Part shown: in pieces, positions 1-6,226 of the stretch
Layout: each line of letters begins with the position of its first letter
Numbering within the stretch: the first letter of the stretch is position 1
Assembly (NCBI GenBank): GCA_002422225.1
Contig: DITX01000044.1
Coordinates: 9,982-16,778, forward strand
Direction: 5' to 3'
DNA length: 6,797 nt
From: Gammaproteobacteria bacterium UBA6173
Lineage (GTDB): Bacteria > Pseudomonadota > Gammaproteobacteria > Pseudomonadales > Pseudohongiellaceae
The notes under the pieces: model-generated
Databases searched by the model: none
Told to the model about the DNA's origin: nothing
What the model saw: only the letters and a program-made list of their open reading frames with translations
Program-made: the position numbers and the translations under genes

Positions 1-1676
1 ACTGGTCGTTGGAAGTCTGGGGTGGCGCCACCTTTGATGCCTGTGTGCGTTTTCTGAAAGAAGATCCCTGGGAGCGTCTGCGTCAACTGCGTGAGGCGCT
101 GCCTAATACGCGTTTGCAAATGCTGCTGCGAGGACAGAACCTGCTGGGCTACCGGCACTATGCTGACGATGTGGTAGAAGCGTTTGTAGCCAAGGCTGCC
201 GCTAACGGTATCGATGTGTTCCGGGTGTTTGATGCACTCAACGATTTACGCAATCTGGAAACTGCGATTCGTGCAGTGAAAAAATCCGGCAAACATGCAC
301 AGGGCACCATCTGTTACACCACCAGTCCGGTGCATACCGAGGCCTTGTTTGTTGAACAGGCATTGGCACTACGCGATATGGGCGCTGATTCCATTGCCAT
401 TAAAGATATGGCGGGACTGCTGACGCCTTACGCAACGTTTGATCTGGTCAAGGCCATCAAAAAAGCGGTTGATTTGCCAGTGTTTATTCATAGTCACGCG
501 ACGGCGGGGATGGCGGATCAGTGTCAGCTCAAAGCGATCGAAGCCGGTGCCGACCACATTGATACCGCGATTTCTTCGTTTGCCTGGGGCACCAGTCATC
601 CAGCGACAGAATCCATGGTAGCCGCCTTGCGCGGAACAAAGTGGGACACCGGGCTGGATCTGGAATTGCTGACAGAAATTGCAGATTATTTCCGCGAAGT
701 GCGTAAAAAATATCACCAGTTTGAAAGCGAATTCACCCGTGAAGATATTTCTGTGCAGATTAATCAGGTGCCGGGCGGCATGATGTCCAATCTGGCCAAC
801 CAGTTAAAAGAGCAGAATGCGCTGAGTCGTATCCGTGAAGTGTTTGCTGAGATTCCACGTGTACGGCAGGATCTGGGTTATCCCCCGCTGGTAACGCCCA
901 CGTCACAAATCGTGGGGACGCAGGCCGTGCTGAACGTGCTGACGGGTGAGCGCTACAAGTCCATTACCAATGAGGTAAAACGTTATTTGCAAGGTGGTTA
1001 TGGCCAGCCGCCAGCGCCGGTCGATGCCAAAGTCCGCACCAAAGCGATTGGTAGCGAAGAGGTGATCGATGGCCGTCCGGCAGATCTGATCAAAGTCGAA
1101 ATGGACAAATTGCGTAAAGACATTGGTGATCTGGCAAAAACCGAAGAAGACGTGCTGACGTTTGCTATGTTCCCGGATATTGGTCGCCAGTTTCTTGAGC
1201 AGCGTGCGGCCGGTACGTTGGTCCCCGAAGCTTTGTTGCCGGTGACTAAAAGCGGTCGTGCGGTGGAAGAGGGTGTGGCCACCGAGTTTATGATTGATGT
1301 ACACGGCGAAACCTATCAGGTGGCTATCACCGGTGTCGGTGGCCATGAACACGGCAAACGACGTATTTATCTGACGCTGGATGGTGTGCCGGAAGAAGTA
1401 TTGTTTGAGCAGACCAATGCCTATGTCAGCGCCGGTGGTGATGCCCGCAAACGTGCCAGCAAACCGGGTCATGTCACCACCGGTATGCCCGGCAATATTG
1501 TGGACGTCTTGGTGAAACAGGGTGATCAGGTGAAAGCCGGTCAGGCCGTGTTGATTACCGAAGCCATGAAAATGGAAACTGAAATCCATGCCACCATTGC
1601 AGGTACGGTAAAATCCGTCCATGTTGGCAAGGGTGATCGTGTCACACCGGGTGAGGTATTGATAGAGATTGAGTAA
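1..1676 (+). CDS. pycB: Pyruvate carboxylase subunit B / oxaloacetate decarboxylase alpha subunit, 5'-truncated
   Basis: The reading frame is open from the left edge (W-S-L-E-V-W-G-G at bases 3-26) to TAA at 1674-1676, so the true start lies outside. About 557 residues are visible; full-length relatives have roughly 600, and the missing N-terminus should include the LRDAHQS catalytic segment. Numbering from Leu at base 9: an HMGL-like TIM-barrel carboxyltransferase domain (1 to about 260) with KDMAG (Lys132, the carboxylated lysine of the family) and metal-binding HSH (161-163). Next come the conserved PYC/OADA domain with NQVPGGMMSNL (252-262), a linker, and a biotinyl domain (about 485-555) with EAMKMET, Lys521 being the biotinylation site. 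The family transfers CO2 between carboxybiotin and pyruvate/oxaloacetate. No oadB/oadG membrane subunits follow, so I favour the cytosolic two-subunit pyruvate carboxylase, whose biotin carboxylase subunit would probably lie upstream. The alternative is OadA of a sodium pump. Family call very sure; subtype moderately sure. Confidence 0.93.
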   Translation, partial: WSLEVWGGATFDACVRFLKEDPWERLRQLREALPNTRLQMLLRGQNLLGYRHYADDVVEAFVAKAAANGIDVFRVFDALNDLRNLETAIRAVKKSGKHAQGTICYTTSPVHTEALFVEQALALRDMGADSIAIKDMAGLLTPYATFDLVKAIKKAVDLPVFIHSHATAGMADQCQLKAIEAGADHIDTAISSFAWGTSHPATESMVAALRGTKWDTGLDLELLTEIADYFREVRKKYHQFESEFTREDISVQINQVPGGMMSNLANQLKEQNALSRIREVFAEIPRVRQDLGYPPLVTPTSQIVGTQAVLNVLTGERYKSITNEVKRYLQGGYGQPPAPVDAKVRTKAIGSEEVIDGRPADLIKVEMDKLRKDIGDLAKTEEDVLTFAMFPDIGRQFLEQRAAGTLVPEALLPVTKSGRAVEEGVATEFMIDVHGETYQVAITGVGGHEHGKRRIYLTLDGVPEEVLFEQTNAYVSAGGDARKRASKPGHVTTGMPGNIVDVLVKQGDQVKAGQAVLITEAMKMETEIHATIAGTVKSVHVGKGDRVTPGEVLIEIE

Positions 1677-1687
1677 GACCCTGATTG

Positions 1688-1726
1688 AGCTGGTGGCACA
1701 GAAAAGTTCAGCTACCAGCTAAGTGT
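1688..1726 (+). terminator. Terminator-like hairpin between convergent pycB and vapC
   Basis: A 10-base arm AGCTGGTGGC (1688-1697) pairs with GCTACCAGCT (1711-1720) with one mismatch, around a 13-base loop. It begins 11 bases after the pycB stop. The downstream tract (AAGTGTAATTTAA) is only weakly T-rich, so it is not a textbook intrinsic terminator. It sits between two convergent genes and could serve pycB and perhaps also the minus-strand operand vapC, whose stop is at 1730-1732. Confidence 0.5.
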
Positions 1727-1729
1727 AAT

Positions 1730-2131
1730 TTAATGGTGCCTGATATTGGTGATGGTTAATGAAAGGTCAAGGCCTGTCCAGGCGTTATCTGCTGTGACCA
1801 CCTCTGCATTTAATTGTTGAGCAAGAGCTAGGCAGGCGCGATCTCCCAGAGATAGCCCTCTGGCTCGTGTCACAGCACGCAGCGCTCCGGATATCAGCGC
1901 TTGTGTGTCATCAAAAGATACAATTTGTAAGCCCATAGCGCGCAGCTGGCCTGGGATTTTTTCGGGTCCTGCATGGTTCAGATCAATAAGTTTGCTAACT
2001 AACTCGGCCAGATTGACTGCGCTCAGAAAGCATTGAGAGGCGAGGTAGCCTGAAACAGCATCGCTACCGGGCCCGCTCTGCATCCATGCCAAAAGTGCTG
2101 ACGTGTCCAGCACATACGTTTTTGCGTCCAT
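1730..2131 (-). CDS. vapC: VapC-type PIN-domain toxin ribonuclease
   Basis: This 133-residue protein is the usual size for a VapC toxin. The PIN-domain acidic residues are visible in order: Asp9 in LDTSALL, Glu43 in NLAELVSK, Asp97 in SLGDRACLALA and Asp115 in TADNAW, which together would bind Mg2+/Mn2+ in the active site. VapC proteins are cytoplasmic endoribonucleases that cleave tRNA or rRNA and are held inactive by a VapB partner; the target here cannot be read from sequence. The gene lies 35 bases downstream of the antitoxin gene on the same strand. A GGAG element 11 bases before the ATG (minus strand, in the gap 2132-2166) supports this start. It ends 53 bases from the convergent pycB stop, with a hairpin between. 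All catalytic positions are intact, so the toxin is probably active. Confidence 0.9.
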   Translation of the reverse strand: MDAKTYVLDTSALLAWMQSGPGSDAVSGYLASQCFLSAVNLAELVSKLIDLNHAGPEKIPGQLRAMGLQIVSFDDTQALISGALRAVTRARGLSLGDRACLALAQQLNAEVVTADNAWTGLDLSLTITNIRHH

Positions 2132-2166
2132 TTTTCGCTGCGCTCCTGTGTGAATATCCCGCCTGA

Positions 2167-2415
2167 CTATTCTTTTGTGGCTTCGGCCCGGCGCTCGGCA
2201 ATAAGTTCATCAGCCAGAGAGCGTCCCTGAGCCAGCGACAACCCAACCCGGATTTCATCGCGGATTTGCGCGATGCGCTGTTGTTTACTGGTCAATATCA
2301 GCGCGCCGTTTTTAACTTCTATGACCAGTTCATCTCCCTGTTTGAGATTCAGCTGCTCCCGCAATTCAGCCGGAATGACAACCCGGCCACCTTGTGAGAC
2401 TCGTGTGCTTAACAT
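2167..2415 (-). CDS. vapB: VapB-type antitoxin with AbrB/SpoVT swapped-hairpin DNA-binding domain
   Basis: This 82-residue protein opens with a swapped-hairpin AbrB/MazE-type DNA-binding domain (about residues 1-45). Family-typical stretches are GGRVVIPAELREQL and QGDELVIEV. The C-terminal helix contains SLADELIAERRAEA, a toxin-binding segment common in VapB antitoxins of this fold. It should neutralise the PIN toxin encoded immediately downstream and, as a complex with it, repress its own promoter. The start is well supported: a strong Shine-Dalgarno GGAGGT (complement of 2421-2426) lies 5 bases before the ATG. Inverted repeats just upstream (2428-2481) are good operator candidates. Antitoxin-first order and the short spacing to the toxin are the normal type II toxin-antitoxin layout. 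Confidence 0.9.
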   Translation of the reverse strand: MLSTRVSQGGRVVIPAELREQLNLKQGDELVIEVKNGALILTSKQQRIAQIRDEIRVGLSLAQGRSLADELIAERRAEATKE

Positions 2416-2420
2416 GGCAA

Positions 2421-2481
2421 ACCTCCGATACTATGACAAGAATGTTATCTTGTGACATTAAACTAAATGATGGCATAGTAT
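2421..2481 (-). promoter_or_regulatory. vapBC upstream region: strong RBS and nested inverted repeats (probable operators)
   Basis: Immediately upstream of the antitoxin lie GGAGGT (complement of 2421-2426) and two perfect inverted repeats. The first is ATACTATG (2428-2435) with CATAGTAT (2474-2481). The second is ACAAGA (2436-2441) with TCTTGT (2448-2453). Their centres are at 2454.5 and 2444.5, ten bases apart, about one helical turn. AbrB-fold antitoxins typically autoregulate through such sites. A weak promoter reading on the minus strand is ATGTCA, 17 bases, CATAGT, but this would leave almost no leader, so I do not place the promoter firmly. Confidence 0.5.
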
Positions 2482-2491
2482 TTTGTTTGTG

Positions 2492-2647
2492 TCACGCTTG
2501 TGGGCTGAATTTAGTCGACGGTTTGCGCGCCATGGCTGCGAAAACCACTAAGGCAACACAAAGAGTATAGGTAAGAATCAGAGGGCGAGCCGTAGTTGTT
2601 GTTGGTCGAGTCAAGCAATCAAACGGTTGTAACTGCTCTGTCCACAT
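2492..2647 (-). other. Possible 51-residue ORF with one hydrophobic helix (doubtful)
   Basis: On the minus strand an ATG at 2645-2647 opens a frame that closes with TGA at 2492-2494. The product would be 51 residues, with a Thr-rich N-terminal part and one clear hydrophobic segment (RPLILTYTLCVALVVFAAMA) followed by a basic tail ARKPSTKFS. That pattern suits either a small single-pass membrane peptide or the C-terminal end of a decayed membrane protein. The upstream sequence has no convincing ribosome binding site. The start overlaps the hydrolase remnant on the other strand, which argues for a relic or chance frame. I do not recognise a family. Otherwise the 2482-2639 stretch holds no identifiable gene. 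Confidence 0.2.
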
Positions 2648-2986
2648 GCATGGTTATTCCAAGGGTGGTGCCACTACCCTAGCCATTCTTGCCTATGCAC
2701 CAGAGCGACTGATTACTGCCAGTGCCGGTGGTATGGGCGTGGCGGATTTCCCCGGCAATATTGCTCTGGATGCGGAATTTGACTGGAATGCGGCGTTGAC
2801 TGAGCGCGTGCCGGTCCAATTTCCTATTGATCTGATGCAGGTCGAAATTCCGGTGATGACTATCAATGGTTCCGACGATGCGCCGTATCCAAAAACGGTG
2901 CGCATGACGCGCGAGCTGAAAAACTTCAGCAAATTTATTCTGCCAGGATACGGCCATATAAATGCCATGCAGCCGGGCACTGTACC
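2640..2986 (+). pseudogene. Alpha/beta-hydrolase (serine hydrolase) remnant, truncated at both ends
   Basis: The frame shows the C-terminal half of an alpha/beta hydrolase. The nucleophile elbow is HGYSKGG (Ser at 2658-2660), followed by TLAILAYAPERL, an acid region NGSDDAPY, and a histidine in PGYGHINAMQPG. That is the right order for a Ser-Asp-His triad. Full hydrolases of this kind have roughly 100 or more residues before the elbow, including the oxyanion-loop region. Here, upstream of about 2640, the frame turns into unrelated sequence and meets a stop at 2568-2570. The frame ends at TAG 2997-2999, shortly after it leaves the family pattern near Thr-Val-Pro, where the IS630 transposase tail begins. 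The visible Met at 2646 is four residues before the active serine, so it is not a credible start. I call it a dead fragment. Substrate unknown; a prolyl-oligopeptidase-like or acyl-hydrolase role is possible. Confidence 0.75.
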
Positions 2987-3141
2987 GCGGTGTTTTTAGC
3001 CGCGTGCTGGAATTAAAATCCGAGTTGAAGCGGTTCATTCGTGTGCACAACCGTGATCTTGCCAAGCCATTTAAATGGACCAAGAGCGCCGAGACTATTC
3101 TGACGAAAGTGAAAAGAGCCAAGCATGCATTACCTAAATAA
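2986..3141 (+). mobile_element. IS630-family transposase, C-terminal remnant
   Basis: In the frame beginning CGC-GGT-GTT at 2986 and ending at TAA 3139-3141, about 51 residues match the C-terminal tail typical of IS630-family transposases. These are RGVF, then LELKSELKRFIRVHN, PFKWTKSAETIL and a basic end KVKRAKHALPK. The family pattern is RRGxF, a helix ending in FI/YI and HN, then PFxWTKxAxxIL. The catalytic DDE residues lie upstream in a complete transposase and are absent, so nothing functional remains. The fragment is one frame off the hydrolase remnant it adjoins, indicating a sequence junction rather than a single gene. I could not identify a terminal inverted repeat or TA target duplication downstream. 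A hydrolase frameshift is the alternative, but the WTK-type tail is specific enough to prefer IS630. Confidence 0.68.
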
Positions 3142-3408
3142 CCGCATGGCCCACTAGTAGCGTCTAAGTCTCATAAAAATTACATAATTCCCTGAGGCCC
3201 CGCACTCAGAACGGATTCGGTTCTTTAGGGTTGTTATCCATCTTTGTAGCTTTCCCACATGAGTGAATAGTCCGTTGGCTGCTTTGGTCCAACTCATGAG
3301 GCTGGGGTTTGCACGTTGATCTGGCCGGCCTCTTCCCGTTGCCGAGGCAAGTAGCTACACTCTGGAGCAGACACGCAAATTTGTACTCTTGCCCGGATTT
3401 TTGACCTG
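3142..3408. other. Intergenic stretch without a recognisable gene; some fold-back sequence
   Basis: This interval lies between the IS630 tail and the DUF2272 gene. I found no credible protein in any frame. A 70-codon minus-strand frame (3206-3418) overlaps the next gene and has poor composition. Small fold-backs are visible: AGAAC/GTTCT (about 3208-3224), CATGAGT (3258-3264) with ACTCATG (3292-3298), and TTGCC/GGCAA (3339-3350). The promoter of the downstream gene should lie in the right part, but no clear -35/-10 pair stands out. The left part may include the outer end of the IS630 relic. Confidence 0.4.
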
Positions 3409-4431
3409 ATGCCTGCATTCAAACCCTTTTTTCACGCCAGTATGCTGCTGCTCGCGAGTTTCTCGCTGCAGGCGCAGCCATCTGAATCGCTGCAGCGCCT
3501 GCCATCAGACATTCTGGGTGTGCGCTCACCCGCTGAACGCGTTGCCGGCGCGCCGGGCAGCATGCGCATCACCGACCGCAGCTGCCGCTCCATGCCGCTA
3601 GGTGATGTGCGTCGTCGTATTGTTGATACGGCGGTGCAGGAATGGGCGTATTTTGGTTTCAGCGTGGATGATCAGGTGCGCGCCTACGCATTCTCTCAGC
3701 AGACGTCTCAGCCGTTTTCCCAAGATCTGTCCCGGCAAATGCCGCGCGCCGCGTTTGCCCCCCGTATGAGCGCGGGTGAGAATGCGCGGCTGGCCAGTTC
3801 GATAGCCGGTTATTGGGCGGCGGCGCCTGACAGCGACTGGATACTGCAACGTCAGAATGCCAACTGGAATGCAGAAGGTGACGGTGCGCGCTGGCGTCAT
3901 GCGTGGTCCGCTGCTTTTATCTCCTGGGTGATGTGCGAAAGTGGGCTGGGCGAAAACGGTCAATTCCGTCGCGCCATCGCCCATCACACCTACATTGATC
4001 AGGCGATCAGAGCGACAGAGGGTCGCGATACTGACTCCGTTTATACGGCCTTTGATCTGGGCGAGGCCGCTATTGAACCTGGTGATCTGTTATGCCGTGG
4101 CAGCCGGCCCGCCTACCGTAATCTGGCTGAGCGGCGAGCGCAGATTGGTGTCGGTGCCCGTACCCACTGCGATATCGTCGTCAAAGTGGATTCAGAGGCA
4201 CAGAAGATTATGGTGATCGGCGGCAACGTGCGCGGGACAGTGCGTATGAAGGTGCTGCAAGCGGTGCAGGATGAAGGCGAACCTTTGCGACCTGTCTCGG
4301 ACAATGGTCGCGCGCTGTTTGCCCATCTCAAGCTGGAAGCGCCCGCGATCGCATTAAATGCGCTTGATAATACGCCGACGCTGCAGACGCTGCCTTGCAA
4401 GGCAGCATCACCTGAGCAGTGTTTTTTGTAG
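3409..4431 (+). CDS. Secreted DUF2272 domain protein (possible NlpC/P60- or CHAP-like fold)
   Basis: A 340-residue protein with an N-terminal signal peptide: Lys5, a hydrophobic run about 7-20, and likely cleavage after Gln-Ala22. No later transmembrane segment is evident, so it is probably periplasmic or extracellular. The body matches DUF2272 by recognisable conserved stretches: AWSAAFISWVMCESGLG (165-181), RRAIAHHTYIDQAI (187-200), GEAAIEPGDLLCRG (218-231), GARTHCDIVVKVD (249-261) and VIGGNVRGTV (269-278). Function is unknown. The WSAAF-SW block, the GDLL turn and the later His253 before a beta strand echo the layout of NlpC/P60 and CHAP peptidoglycan hydrolases, but Ser167 stands where those have the catalytic Cys; this is inference. 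The start at 3409 gives the complete signal peptide; a second Met at residue 12 would shorten it badly. The ribosome binding site is weak. It is separated by 60 bases from the downstream malic enzyme gene and need not be functionally linked. Confidence 0.83.
   Translation: MPAFKPFFHASMLLLASFSLQAQPSESLQRLPSDILGVRSPAERVAGAPGSMRITDRSCRSMPLGDVRRRIVDTAVQEWAYFGFSVDDQVRAYAFSQQTSQPFSQDLSRQMPRAAFAPRMSAGENARLASSIAGYWAAAPDSDWILQRQNANWNAEGDGARWRHAWSAAFISWVMCESGLGENGQFRRAIAHHTYIDQAIRATEGRDTDSVYTAFDLGEAAIEPGDLLCRGSRPAYRNLAERRAQIGVGARTHCDIVVKVDSEAQKIMVIGGNVRGTVRMKVLQAVQDEGEPLRPVSDNGRALFAHLKLEAPAIALNALDNTPTLQTLPCKAASPEQCFL
4389..4427 (+). terminator. Perfect 18-bp palindrome plus T-run at the 3' end of the DUF2272 gene
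   Basis: GCTGCCTTGCAAGGCAGC (4389-4406) is a perfect palindrome, able to form a 7-bp stem with a TGCA loop. It lies inside the last codons of the gene. A run of six T follows at 4422-4427 (after a 15-base gap) and another of seven at 4440-4446. The gap is longer than in a classical intrinsic terminator, so this may be a weak terminator or an RNA 3'-end stabiliser upstream of the malic enzyme gene. Confidence 0.4.
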
Positions 4432-4491
4432 ATCTGATATTTTTTTGAGTTCCATGTTTATTGCAGCCCCAATTTCTTATACGAGTTTTTA

Positions 4492-6192
4492 ATGTCCTCA
4501 CATAAACCCCTGTATATCTCCTACGCCGGCCCAACATTGCTCGAAACACCGTTGTTAAACAAAGGTGGGGCATTTACCGAAAAGGAACGACGTACCTTCA
4601 ACCTGCTGGGACTGCTGCCGCCGCGCTATGAAACCATCGAAGGCCAGCTCAAGCGCGCCTATATGCAATATTGCACTTTTGATGACGCCATCAACAAACA
4701 CATCTATTTACGTGCGGTACAGGACACTAACGAAACGCTGTTTTATCGTCTGATCAGTGAACACCTAGTTGAGATGCTGCCCATCATCTATACGCCAACG
4801 GTGGGGGATGCCTGTGAACATTTCTCCGATATCTACCGCAGAGCGCGCGGCCTGTTTTTGTCCTACGAGGAGCGCGAGTTCATGAGTGACATCATGCAAA
4901 GCGTGACCAAAGAAAAGGTCAAAGTGATTGTCGTGACGGACGGTGAACGTGTGCTGGGGCTAGGCGATCAAGGCATTGGCGGTATGGGTATCGCCATCGG
5001 AAAACTGTCAATTTACACTGCCTGTGGTGGCATCAGCCCGGCTTATACGCTGCCCGTTACGCTAGATATAGGCACCAATAATCAGACACTGCTGGATGAC
5101 CCGATGTATATGGGTATACGTCATCCGCGCATCAGGGGTGAGGAATACGAGGCGTTTGTTGACAGTTTTATTACAGCCGCGCAGGAACGTTGGCCCGGGG
5201 TGCTGATACAGTTCGAAGATTTTGCGCAGCCCAATGCCATGCCACTGCTGCAGCGCCACCGTGATCGCGTATGCTGTTTTAACGACGATATTCAGGGCAC
5301 AGCCGCGGTAACACTTGGCACTTTGCTGGCGGCATGTCGCAAAAAAAGCGAAAAACTCAGTGCTCAGCGCATTGTGTTTGTAGGTGCCGGTTCCGCCGGT
5401 TGTGGTATAGCGGAACTGATCATCAGCGCCATGAGGACTGAAGGATTAAGTGATGCGCAGGCGCGGGCACAGATTTTTATGGTCGATCGTTTTGGCCTGC
5501 TGACCGAGGGCATGGAAAATCTTATGGATTTTCAGCATAAGCTGACGCAACCCCTTGCCGCCCTTGATGGCTGGACATTGGAACAGAACAGCGACTACGC
5601 GAGTCTGTTTGATGTCATCAATAACGTGGGTGCCGGTGTGCTCATTGGCGTGTCCGGCAAGCCAGGTTTGTTTACTGAGCGCGTTGTGCGTCGTATGCAG
5701 GAAACCTGCCCGCGCCCGATCATTCTGCCGCTGAGCAATCCCTCGCGTCAGGTGGAGGCGCATCCCGCGCAGGTTTTGGAATGGACCGACGGCCGCGCCA
5801 TCGTGGCCACCGGCAGTCCGTTCGGAAACGTGCAGTACAACGGTAAAACCTTTGCCATCGCGCAGTGTAATAACAGTTATATTTTCCCCGGTATCGGACT
5901 CGGCGTGATTGCCTGCAAGTCAGCACGGGTGACGGATGAGATGCTGATGATTGCCAGTATTACCTTGTCGGAGAATGCCCCGCAGCTTGAAGACCATTCC
6001 GCCTCCATTTTGCCGCCACTGACTGACTTGCCGCAGATCAGCCGCAAGATCGCCTTTGCGGTGGCAAAGATGGCGATGAGTCAGGGTCATGCGCGTGAGA
6101 TTCCGGATGATGAGTTGCTGGAAATCATTGAACATAACTTCTGGACGCCGGCCTATCGTGAGTATAGGCGGATTGCGGCACGGGCGCGATAG
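4492..6192 (+). CDS. maeA: NAD-dependent malic enzyme (oxaloacetate-decarboxylating)
   Basis: A complete 566-residue protein, essentially the length of the E. coli SfcA/MaeA type. It converts L-malate and NAD+ to pyruvate, CO2 and NADH in the cytoplasm. Landmarks: the N-terminal domain with LLNKGGAFTEKER and LLPPRYETIE; catalytic Tyr100 in IIYTPTVGDACEHFSDIYRR; GLGDQGIGGMGIAIGKL with catalytic Lys171; and the metal ligands Glu242-Asp243 (QFEDF) and Asp266 (FNDDIQGTAAV). Then follow the Rossmann motif VFVGAGSAGCGIAEL (296-310), PLSNPSRQVEA (413-423), VATGSPFG (438-445) and QCNNSYIFPGIGLG (458-471). All expected active-site residues are present. NAD rather than NADP preference is inferred from overall similarity to SfcA. 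The ribosome binding site is poor (ACGAG six bases before ATG), but the N-terminus fits the family. Together with the carboxylase at the left edge it belongs to the pyruvate/malate/oxaloacetate node. No clear terminator follows. Confidence 0.95.
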   Translation: MSSHKPLYISYAGPTLLETPLLNKGGAFTEKERRTFNLLGLLPPRYETIEGQLKRAYMQYCTFDDAINKHIYLRAVQDTNETLFYRLISEHLVEMLPIIYTPTVGDACEHFSDIYRRARGLFLSYEEREFMSDIMQSVTKEKVKVIVVTDGERVLGLGDQGIGGMGIAIGKLSIYTACGGISPAYTLPVTLDIGTNNQTLLDDPMYMGIRHPRIRGEEYEAFVDSFITAAQERWPGVLIQFEDFAQPNAMPLLQRHRDRVCCFNDDIQGTAAVTLGTLLAACRKKSEKLSAQRIVFVGAGSAGCGIAELIISAMRTEGLSDAQARAQIFMVDRFGLLTEGMENLMDFQHKLTQPLAALDGWTLEQNSDYASLFDVINNVGAGVLIGVSGKPGLFTERVVRRMQETCPRPIILPLSNPSRQVEAHPAQVLEWTDGRAIVATGSPFGNVQYNGKTFAIAQCNNSYIFPGIGLGVIACKSARVTDEMLMIASITLSENAPQLEDHSASILPPLTDLPQISRKIAFAVAKMAMSQGHAREIPDDELLEIIEHNFWTPAYREYRRIAARAR

Positions 6193-6226
6193 GTTTTAGT
6201 TTTTGATTGAATGATGGTTATCGAGC

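Noticed and set aside
903..1622. 239-codon minus-strand open frame
   Set aside because: It lies wholly antisense to the strongly conserved carboxylase and biotinyl domains and its translation (His/Phe/Gly-rich) resembles no family; a shadow frame.
1..1676. Sodium-pumping oxaloacetate decarboxylase complex
   Set aside because: No OadB-like or OadG-like membrane subunit follows; the next genes are vapBC on the opposite strand.
2679..3122. 147-codon minus-strand open frame
   Set aside because: It is antisense to the hydrolase relic and the IS630 tail, both recognisable on the plus strand; no family features.
3206..3418. 70-codon minus-strand frame in the intergenic region
   Set aside because: It overlaps the DUF2272 start, has low-quality composition and no recognisable motif or ribosome binding site; I could not support it as a gene.
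3598..3987. 129-codon minus-strand open frame
   Set aside because: Antisense to conserved DUF2272 blocks; Arg/Thr-rich composition typical of a shadow frame.
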